Under the pieces are notes generated by a model. That model did not search any database. It was given only the letters and a program-made list of their open reading frames with translations, and had not been told where the DNA came from. A program made the translations under genes and the position numbers. From the NCBI GenBank assembly GCA_947631765.1, contig CANRMP010000006.1:1-64000 (forward strand): DNA of 64,000 nt, read 5' to 3'. This DNA comes from an uncultured Clostridia bacterium. Its GTDB lineage: Bacteria > Bacillota > Clostridia > Oscillospirales > CAG-272. Positions 42,951 through 50,055 of the stretch are shown one piece after another (the first letter of the stretch is position 1; every line of letters begins with the position of its first letter).

Positions 42951-44273
42951 ATGGAACAGCAAACCTTGTTTTCGGATGCAAGCGTCAATATGCAGCCTCT
43001 CGCCTCTCGGATACGTCCTCAGAATCTTCAGGAATTTTGCGGGCAGGAGCACCTTCTCGGCGAAGGTAAAATGCTGAGAAGAATGATAGAAAGCGACAAT
43101 ATCTGCTCCATGATCTTTTGGGGTCCCCCCGGAGTCGGAAAAACCACTCTTGCCCGTATCATCGCAAAAAGCACTAAGGCGAGCTTTATTGATTTTTCCG
43201 CCGTTACCAGCGGTATAAAAGAAATAAAACAGGTAATGGAGCAAGCGGAAAACAGCCGCGCCTTCGGCGAAAAAACCATCCTTTTCGTAGATGAAATACA
43301 TCGCTTCAACAAGGCTCAGCAGGACGCCTTCCTTCCCTTTGTCGAAAAAGGAAGCATTATCTTAATAGGCGCCACTACCGAAAATCCCTCCTTTGAGGTT
43401 AACGGCGCCCTGCTCTCCCGCTGTAAGGTCTTCGTCCTCCATGCGCTTAAAACCGAAGATATTATAATACTGCTTAAAAACGCCATTAAAAACCCCGCGG
43501 GCTTTGGCAATCAAAATGTGAATATCTCAGACGAGCTTATCGAAATTATCGCCGTGTTCGCAAACGGCGACGCCCGCTCCGCTCTCTCCACCCTCGAAAT
43601 GGCTGTGCTTAACGGCAATGTTGAAGGAAATCAAATAACCGTTACAAAAGAGACTATCGAACAGTGTACGTCTAAAAAATCCCTCCTGTATGATAAAAAC
43701 GGCGAGGAGCATTATAACTTAATCTCCGCTCTCCATAAGTCAATGCGCAACTCCGACCCGGACGCTGCTGTCTATTGGCTTGCCCGTATGCTCGAAGCGG
43801 GCGAGGACCCGCTGTATATCGCTCGCCGCGTTACAAGATTTGCCGCCGAGGATGTGGGACTCGCCGACCCGAGAGCCCTCGAGCTTTCTGTCGCCGCCTA
43901 CCAGGCTTGTCACTTTATCGGTATGCCCGAATGCTCCGTCCACCTGACAGAAGCCGTCGTCTACCTTTCCCTCGCGCCTAAATCAAACGCCCTCTATGTA
44001 GGCTACGAAAAAGCTAAAAAAGACGCTCTCACCACAATCGCCGAACCTGTCCCCCTCACCATCCGTAACGCTCCGACCTCACTCATGAAAGAACTTGACT
44101 ACGGTAAGGGCTATCAGTACGCCCATGACTTTAAAGATAAACTCACAAATATGCAATGCCTGCCCGACTCCCTCGTCAATAGAGAATACTATCACCCCAC
44201 CGACGAGGGGCTCGAAGCTCGCTTCAAAACCCGCCTTAACGAAATAAAAGAGTGGAAAAAATCACAAAAATAA
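42951..44273 (+). CDS. rarA: RarA replication-associated AAA ATPase
   Basis: RarA/MgsA protein of 440 aa that acts at stalled replication forks, related to RuvB and clamp loaders. The Walker A is GPPGVGKTTLARI, Walker B FVDEIHRFN, and the arginine-finger motif LLSRCKVF follows. The C-terminal tetramerisation part has YQACHFIGMPECSVHL. AAAGGGG sets the ATG at 42951. A long hairpin follows the stop at 44278. Confidence 0.94.
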   Translation: MEQQTLFSDASVNMQPLASRIRPQNLQEFCGQEHLLGEGKMLRRMIESDNICSMIFWGPPGVGKTTLARIIAKSTKASFIDFSAVTSGIKEIKQVMEQAENSRAFGEKTILFVDEIHRFNKAQQDAFLPFVEKGSIILIGATTENPSFEVNGALLSRCKVFVLHALKTEDIIILLKNAIKNPAGFGNQNVNISDELIEIIAVFANGDARSALSTLEMAVLNGNVEGNQITVTKETIEQCTSKKSLLYDKNGEEHYNLISALHKSMRNSDPDAAVYWLARMLEAGEDPLYIARRVTRFAAEDVGLADPRALELSVAAYQACHFIGMPECSVHLTEAVVYLSLAPKSNALYVGYEKAKKDALTTIAEPVPLTIRNAPTSLMKELDYGKGYQYAHDFKDKLTNMQCLPDSLVNREYYHPTDEGLEARFKTRLNEIKEWKKSQK

Positions 44274-44277
44274 CATC

Positions 44278-44325
44278 AAACAAATCACCACCCCGCGTCA
44301 GTCACCGCAGGGTGGTGATTTGTTT
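44278..44325 (+). terminator. rarA terminator-like hairpin
   Basis: AAACAAATCACCACCC and GGGTGGTGATTTGTTT are perfect 16-bp arms directly after the rarA stop. The T-run is short (TTTGTTT is within the arm), so it may act with the next hairpins. Confidence 0.7.
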
Positions 44326-44344
44326 GGCGGAGCACGGCTTGCGG

Positions 44345-44374
44345 TAAGGAATATTTCGCGCTCTGCTGAGCGCG
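44345..44374 (+). repeat. extra copy of hairpin 1 of the 44.4-kb element
   Basis: TAAGGAATATTTCGCGCTC with its hairpin CGCGCTC-TGCT-GAGCGCG repeats, 41 bp upstream, the first hairpin of the larger element at 44386. The two 5' ends are nearly the same. Confidence 0.7.
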
Positions 44375-44385
44375 AAGACAGGGGC

Positions 44386-44640
44386 TAAGGATATTTCGCG
44401 CTCTTCGGAGCGCGACGGGGGCTCTGCCCCTCTACCCCGCCGCCTTTTGTAAAGGCGGAAAAACATACGTACGCTCGTACAGTGCGTGCTCGCGCTTTGC
44501 GCCGTGAGTCTGTCTCACTACGTTCGACAGATAGCGGTCAGTCTGTATGCGCGCCGCTTCAAGTAAGCTTGAGCGGCGCGTATACACCCCGACCTGCAAA
44601 CCTTTCGGTTTGCCTCACGGCGCAGAGCTTAAATTTGCTG
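44386..44640 (+). repeat. structured ~250-nt element, copy 1
   Basis: A chain of hairpins. H1 is CGCGCTC-TTCG-GAGCGCG, H2 GGGGCTCTGCCCC and H3 CCGCCTTTTGTAAAGGCGG. Then comes a closed multi-branch unit, with closing stem GCGCCGTGAG/CTCACGGCGC. Inside it are TCTGTC/GACAGA, a long arm CGCGCCGCTTCAAG/CTTGAGCGGCGCG and GCAAACC/GGTTTGC. The copy at 45265-45505 is an inverted homologue, with many stems changed on both sides. Contains no likely gene. Confidence 0.75.
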
Positions 44641-45264
44641 TAACATTAAAACCTCGTGCGACTTGGTTGTTGCTTACGAAATGTGTCGTAAAGCGGAACG
44701 TGTTTGAAAATCTGTACTTGAAATATATAGCAAATTTTTCGCTTCGTGCGGACTTTATGTAACCCATATCGCCTATTTTTCTATCATTTCTTGCCTCATC
44801 TTCCCCCACGCTCCCCCGCCGCGGGACGTGGGGGAAGAGGGGGCAAGCCGTAGTAGGGGAAATAAAGGGAGCGGGAACAAAGAACGTGCAATCGCAACAT
44901 TTTTAGCTATAAACGAACGGCTACAGCTGCGTGAGAGAAAAATTATACAAACCGTAGCCGAAAAAATAGCCGGGACGGCAATGAAAAATCAGCACAATCA
45001 ACCGTTCCCACAATCATTAACAAGACGTGCGGCGAGGGGGGAAGAAAGGCAAGGCGTTGTCAGAAAAAGTCACTTAACTGCGAGCACACAAAAAGCGTTT
45101 TGGGCGCCGTCAATGTTAAAAAAAGCATAAAAAAGTAAGTCATATCGTTTTCTCCGGCACATTAAGTACAACGAACAAACGATATGACCGTTTTTCAAAT
45201 ATTATACAGCTGCATTTTGCTTTACCTTCGATTTCCGAAAGCATAACACATTTTTTTGCAATTT
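44641..45264. other. noncoding block between the inverted elements
   Basis: About 620 bp. It holds a hairpin CTTCCCCCACG/CGTGGGGGAAG (44800-44837) enclosed by CTTGCC/GGCAAG. CGGCTAC/GTAGCCG lies near 44921-44964. GTCATATCGTTT/AAACGATATGAC (45139-45188) is followed by a T-run. The ORF at 44828-45130 (100 aa, basic, no recognised motif) and the one at 44547 have no convincing ribosome site. I call neither a gene. Confidence 0.5.
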
Positions 45265-45505
45265 ACGCTTTGCGCCGGGAGCAAACCGTAGGTTTGCGGG
45301 TCGGGATATATATGCGGCGTGCAAGCTTGCTTGCTTCGCCGCACATATATCTTGACCGCTCTCCTCTGAGCGCAGCGATTGAGGAGAGCGGCGCAAAGCG
45401 CATCTTAGCACCATGCGAGCGCCCGTTTGTTTCTCCGGCTTTTCAAAAGCCGGCGGGGTCGAGGGGCTGAGCCACCGTCGCGCTCCGCAGAGCGCGAAAT
45501 CCCCT
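45265..45505 (-). repeat. structured ~250-nt element, copy 2 (inverted)
   Basis: On the minus strand it aligns with copy 1 over its full length. H1 is CGCGCTC-TGCG-GAGCGCG and H3 CCGGCTTTTGAAAAGCCGG. The closing stem is CGCTTTGCGCCG/CGGCGCAAAGCG. The inner stems are CTCTCCTC/GAGGAGAG, GATATAT-GTGCGGCG/CGCCGCATATATATC, and GCAAACC/GGTTTGC. The loops ATTTCGCGCTC and AGCGGTCA are shared with copy 1. Paired changes in H3 and the inner arms indicate selection on structure. Confidence 0.75.
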
Positions 45506-45550
45506 TCAGCTACGCGCCGCAGCTGCACTAAACCCCTTCATCAGCAAATC

Positions 45551-45576
45551 GCCACAGGGACTCCTGTCCCTGTGGC
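45551..45576 (-). terminator. terminator-like hairpin after GH115
   Basis: GCCACAGGGAC and GTCCCTGTGGC are perfect 11-bp arms with a TCCT loop just after the GH115 stop. No clear T-run follows on the minus side. Confidence 0.55.
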
Positions 45577-45603
45577 GGCAATGTGTTTTTTTGGTGGAAA
45601 GGT

Positions 45604-48600
45604 TTATTTCCAGCTTGATTTAGTTGTCAGGATGAGGCGGTCAATGACAAGACCGTCCTCGCGTCCCATGAGGGTAATTGTATGTTCACCCGACTGTGAG
45701 ACGGTGAAGGTACCGATTTTCTTCCACACGAAGCCTGCGGTATCCTTAAAGTCGTTAGTTGTTTGAGCATTTTTGCCATCCATTAAGACGATTATTGAGT
45801 CATCCGAGTCGCTCTGGCACTTAACCAAGGCGAAGAGGTTATAGGTACCTGCCGGAAGGTCGACCTTATAGTTAAGCTTAGCCGTTTTGCCGGTATTCGG
45901 ATCGGTGCTTGTATACTGGCTGTTTCCGTTAGGTCCGAAGAAGAGCGCGGAGCCGTAGATACCGCCGGTTTCCATCCAATGGAGCTTTTTATCGTCGGCA
46001 CTGGCGGTATTTGAGGCAAATTCGGTATTATTCAGCGCGGATTCCGCTTCGATAATCACGTCGCCGTTTTCGTCTGGTGCAAATGCAGAAGCTCCGCCGA
46101 CCTCAACATCATTATACTTGCGAATTTCAATTGCCGACACAATCCAGCTGCCGTCAAACGACAGGGTGACTGTACCGTCTGTTGATTCAATGATAAAGCA
46201 ATACTCGGCGGTATTGCCCGCGGCGACGTTAATTCCGGTTATGACGGAGGTACCGTTTGCAAGAACGTTCATATTGACAGCCGAAATTCCGCTTGCCAAG
46301 CGGTCGCCGACAGCGATTGTAAATATATACTTACCTGCGCCGGAGAGCACAAGACGAAGCTCTGCAGGATTATCCGAATAGATAAAGCCCTGATCTCTGT
46401 CGGAGGTACCGCTTGCCGACCTCCTTTCGGCTTTGAGCGAATCGAAGCCGGAGAGCCAGCCGTATCGTTTTGTTCTGATCGATTCGGTAAGGTTATCGAC
46501 ACCGAAGTATCCGCTGTGTGCTTTGTCGACGTCCGAGGTCAAATCGAAATTCAGATCGTCGGAAGCCGGCTCATACTTAAGCCCTTCAAAGGAGAGCTCG
46601 GGCGGGCAAGGCAGAATTTGATCTTCAATATCGGTGACGGTCTGATAGGTTTCGGGCGCACCCAGACGGGAGGAGAGAGCGCCGAGACTCTCGTGGAGAA
46701 GCTCGATTTTGTCAAACGCCATTCCGGCGTCCGCCTGATATATTCTAAGCTCATGCCAGCCGACGGTATCGAAGCTTACCGAAAAGCTCAGCTTTTCGAT
46801 GTTATATCTCACACCGTAGCTCCATTTGCTTGAGCCGCCGGTATCCACGGTGGTATTTCCGCGTAAGGTAGCAACGTTGCCGCCGTCCACCGAGTAGACT
46901 ATCCGACAGGTTTTGGCACTTCTGCCGTTTGTCGTCCCCTCATTCAGAGTGGGAATACGGAATAGAGTGCCGTTATATTTGCCGGTTGTGGTTACATAAA
47001 TTTGGTAGACAAGATAAGCGGATTTTTCGGAATAATCCGAGCCGATATTTGTTGACGAAGCGGAGGTGTCGGGGAAAACCTTCATGGAGCCGCCCGAAAC
47101 GCCGAGATTTGGCATGAGCTTCCATTCGCAGTCGCCGACCGCAACACTGTCGGTGTAGTGCTCCGCTTCAATGGAGATAATGCCGTTTTCCTCAAAGTAG
47201 CCTTTGAACCTTGTCTCGTTTGAGGGGTCTACCAGCGCGGAAATAAGCACGGGAATTTTTGTCGTATGCCCGTAGTTGTCGGAGATTATTATATCGCCCG
47301 AATAGGTGCCGGACAGCTTTTCTTTGTTAACTCCGACCCATATTCTTGTTTCCACATTGACGCTTCCGAGATATTCAACCTTTCCGCCCGATGCACTGCC
47401 GGTCAAAAGCTTGCCGTTTTGATCGTAGAACGAGAGCGCCTCATCGGCGGTCAGCTTGAAATCATAACCGGTATTGCCGAGCGAAAAGATGTCAATAAAG
47501 CGCTTTGAGGTTGTAAAAGAGGTAAAGCGCAGCTCTGCGGGAATGCCGCCGGTCTGCCCTTCGGACGCCGCCTTGACGCCGTCTTCGGCAAGATCAGCCG
47601 AGATATAGGTCACCGAGGGCTTGGAGGCGATAGGGGGAGAGCCGTTTGCTGTGGTATAGGGATTGAGAATCCCTCTCCACTTGCCGTTTTGCAGTGAATT
47701 GTAGGTTTTGATGTCTGCGGCGATTTCGGCAAACGCCTCTTCGGAGAGAGCGGCGTAGGCGTTAATACTTGCAAACCGCCCCTGACTCATGGCAAGCTGA
47801 TTTTTTTGCGCATAAACGTTAAGCTCAAGGGTGAGCCTCAGACAGCGGGTCTTGTAGTAAATCAGTTCATAGAACGAATCTTTCCTGATATCGGGCAGCG
47901 CATCATATATTTTTGCGGCGACCGCCTCAGCCCGCTTTGCGCGGGTTATCATTATTTCCGCCTCATCGCCGAAATTCACCAAGCTGTACTCGACGCCTTC
48001 ATTGTAGCCCTGATAATCGGGCTTGTAGGCAATGGCAACCTGATAATATTCGGTCATGGCGGAGGCAATTTCTTTGGCATCGCTTTCGGAAAGCGCAAAA
48101 TTCGTACGGCAGAAGGACGCAGTGAAGTCTTCAAGATTCTCGGGGCTAAAATCGTCGACAGACCACGCAAGCTTCAAAAAGAAGTCCATGGGTAATTCGG
48201 CGGGCTTAAGATCGCCGACGTTGAGTATCCAAAGGTCGTCCGAACCCGCATTGTACGCCTTGTTCATTTCTTCGTAAATCTGAGAGAGAGGGGTGCTGTC
48301 TATCCACAGATAGCTGCGCGGAACTCCCCTGTAGGAGACGTGATAATAAACGCCAAAGCCCGCATATGTGTTAAGCTCGGAGGCGTTCGGAAGCTGGCGA
48401 ACATATCCGTAGTTGTCGTCGCTGTACTCAATAATGCAGTCCTCGGGAAGCGATATGTCATATTTGTAGTATTCAGCCGCTTCCTTGTATGGACAGTAAC
48501 ATGTGACAAAATGCTCTTCCTTTCCGGTTTCCTCGGACAGGATGCTTTCGTACTTTTCAAGAATTGCAAGCTGCGCTTCTATAGCCTTTTTGACATAAGC

Positions 48601-49755
48601 CGCCTGCTGTTCGTAGGAGGCGTTCGGAACCGCAGAGTGAGCGATTCCCGAGTCGTGTACGCCGCGAAGCCCCAAGGTATAGATATTGTCAAAACGATAG
48701 TTTGCGGCAACGCGGTCTTCCCAATAGGCGTTCATGGCTTCGGCGTTTACCGTGTAATCGTAAGAAGCCTTCCAGTCGTTATTCAGCTTTTTCAGGTGGT
48801 ACTTGCCTTCATTTGCCTCGCACCACGGAACCCATTCGGTTTCGTTGTTGCAAAGCAGCATTTCGCAGTGGCTGGAACCCATAATTATGCCGTAGCTGTC
48901 GGCAAGCTCGGCATTGTAGGCAATGCCGGTATCGGGGTTTATAACCGCGTTGAAGGCGGTGGAGGTAGCGTGCATTGCGGGATAGAGAGTATTCGCCTTG
49001 AGGCGCAGAAGAAGCTCAAACATATGCCCGTAAACCTCGGGACCGGGGGTCCCGAGATTTTCGGTTCGTCTTACGAACCTTGCCGACCATGCCGCAAGGT
49101 TTTCCTCGTCATTGATAAAGATGCCGCGGTATTTCACGTCAGGCGCCTCACTGCCGGACAGCTCGGCAACCGACAGGGTGAGATTTTTATTCTCAATAAT
49201 CGGAACGTCGCCCCACCAATACCAAGGGGAAACGCCGATTTGAGACGAAAGCTCATAGATACCGTATATCGTGCCGCGAGTATCGCTTCCGGCAATTACA
49301 ACAGAGTACTCGGCGGTGTCGGTGAGATTCTTGTAAACGGCTATTTTATAGCCCTCCCACTTGTCCGCTATTTCGGAAACGTCAAGAACTCCGGCGTCGA
49401 TAAGACCGTCTATCATACCGCTTTGACCAATTGTTCCGATAATGATAGAAGTGGACGAAAGCTCTGCCACGTCGACCGAAAGCTCGGGCCTTGTACCCGT
49501 GACCTTTTCAAAATCGGTTTGGAGGTCTCCGGCCGCCCTTTGAGCCTGCGGCTCATCCGAGCTGTTTATGTAGAGCGTGGGTTTTGAGAGGTCAAGCTCC
49601 CCTTCTGCCACCAGAGAGCAGTCCCCCGAAATCGGAATAAGGACCTCCTCCGGCTTTTTTTCGGAACCTTTTTTCGAGCATCCTGCCGTAGCGCAAAGGA
49701 GTGCGGACAATGCAAGAACTGCGGCGATTCCTTTTAAAACTCTTGATTGCTTCAT
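45604..49755 (-). CDS. GH115 xylan alpha-glucuronidase-like lipoprotein
   Basis: A 1383-aa lipoprotein; the signal LALSALLCATAGCSKK ends in a lipobox Cys. GH115 enzymes remove 4-O-methyl-glucuronic acid from xylan. Family stretches are YRGIFINDEENLAAW (near 230), LGLRGVHDSGI and YYHVSYRGVPRSYLW. Beyond about residue 850 come the GH115 C-terminal domain (EAEHYTDSVAVG) and two further beta-sandwich regions. The last is CBM35/CBM6-like (IEAESALNN, DLPAGTYNLFALV). Start at ATG 49755. It would act on the outside surface. Confidence 0.9.
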   Translation of the reverse strand: MKQSRVLKGIAAVLALSALLCATAGCSKKGSEKKPEEVLIPISGDCSLVAEGELDLSKPTLYINSSDEPQAQRAAGDLQTDFEKVTGTRPELSVDVAELSSTSIIIGTIGQSGMIDGLIDAGVLDVSEIADKWEGYKIAVYKNLTDTAEYSVVIAGSDTRGTIYGIYELSSQIGVSPWYWWGDVPIIENKNLTLSVAELSGSEAPDVKYRGIFINDEENLAAWSARFVRRTENLGTPGPEVYGHMFELLLRLKANTLYPAMHATSTAFNAVINPDTGIAYNAELADSYGIIMGSSHCEMLLCNNETEWVPWCEANEGKYHLKKLNNDWKASYDYTVNAEAMNAYWEDRVAANYRFDNIYTLGLRGVHDSGIAHSAVPNASYEQQAAYVKKAIEAQLAILEKYESILSEETGKEEHFVTCYCPYKEAAEYYKYDISLPEDCIIEYSDDNYGYVRQLPNASELNTYAGFGVYYHVSYRGVPRSYLWIDSTPLSQIYEEMNKAYNAGSDDLWILNVGDLKPAELPMDFFLKLAWSVDDFSPENLEDFTASFCRTNFALSESDAKEIASAMTEYYQVAIAYKPDYQGYNEGVEYSLVNFGDEAEIMITRAKRAEAVAAKIYDALPDIRKDSFYELIYYKTRCLRLTLELNVYAQKNQLAMSQGRFASINAYAALSEEAFAEIAADIKTYNSLQNGKWRGILNPYTTANGSPPIASKPSVTYISADLAEDGVKAASEGQTGGIPAELRFTSFTTSKRFIDIFSLGNTGYDFKLTADEALSFYDQNGKLLTGSASGGKVEYLGSVNVETRIWVGVNKEKLSGTYSGDIIISDNYGHTTKIPVLISALVDPSNETRFKGYFEENGIISIEAEHYTDSVAVGDCEWKLMPNLGVSGGSMKVFPDTSASSTNIGSDYSEKSAYLVYQIYVTTTGKYNGTLFRIPTLNEGTTNGRSAKTCRIVYSVDGGNVATLRGNTTVDTGGSSKWSYGVRYNIEKLSFSVSFDTVGWHELRIYQADAGMAFDKIELLHESLGALSSRLGAPETYQTVTDIEDQILPCPPELSFEGLKYEPASDDLNFDLTSDVDKAHSGYFGVDNLTESIRTKRYGWLSGFDSLKAERRSASGTSDRDQGFIYSDNPAELRLVLSGAGKYIFTIAVGDRLASGISAVNMNVLANGTSVITGINVAAGNTAEYCFIIESTDGTVTLSFDGSWIVSAIEIRKYNDVEVGGASAFAPDENGDVIIEAESALNNTEFASNTASADDKKLHWMETGGIYGSALFFGPNGNSQYTSTDPNTGKTAKLNYKVDLPAGTYNLFALVKCQSDSDDSIIVLMDGKNAQTTNDFKDTAGFVWKKIGTFTVSQSGEHTITLMGREDGLVIDRLILTTKSSWK

Positions 49756-49824
49756 TAAATCATTCCTTTCTAAAAAATTGCCTGTCATTCACGTCAATTC
49801 TATTGTAGGATTCTGTTAGTTATA

Positions 49825-49853
49825 AGAATAGCACAAAGCCGTCGCTTTTACAA
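49825..49853 (-). promoter_or_regulatory. GH115 promoter candidate
   Basis: On the minus strand TTGTAA, a 17-bp spacer and TATTCT, about 70 bp before the GH115 ATG. The 300-bp region to the next gene also holds the GH38 promoter and no gene. Confidence 0.55.
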
Positions 49854-49970
49854 GTCAAAAAGCACAGATTTAAATTAAATTTTAATAAACTTTAATTCAT
49901 AGATGTAAATTCAACCGCCCGCCGGATTTATATCGTTTCATATTATCTGTAAAAATTCATAAAAAATAGC

Positions 49971-49999
49971 TTGACTTACGGCAAGCGGTGGTTTATACT
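49971..49999 (+). promoter_or_regulatory. GH38 promoter
   Basis: TTGACT, a 17-bp spacer and TATACT, about 50 bp before the GH38 ATG. Confidence 0.7.
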
Positions 50000-50055
50000 T
50001 ATAATAAGTAATTATATGCCAAAGGCTGATTATTAATAAAAACACGGAGGTATTT

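Noticed and set aside
44547-44762. 71-aa ORF in the structured element
   Set aside because: It reads through the hairpins of the repeat, and copy 2 does not keep the frame.
44828-45130. 100-aa ORF between the inverted elements
   Set aside because: Starts inside a hairpin, has no clear ribosome site, and is low-complexity and basic; more likely noncoding.
44345-45505. CRISPR array
   Set aside because: Repeats are hairpin families at irregular spacing in inverted pairs, without equal spacers, and no cas genes are near.
44345-45505. insertion sequence
   Set aside because: No transposase ORF lies between the inverted elements, and no target-site duplication is evident.
48340-49587. 415-aa plus-strand ORF
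   Set aside because: It is the opposite strand of the GH115 gene, has no known motif, and no ribosome site; a shadow ORF.
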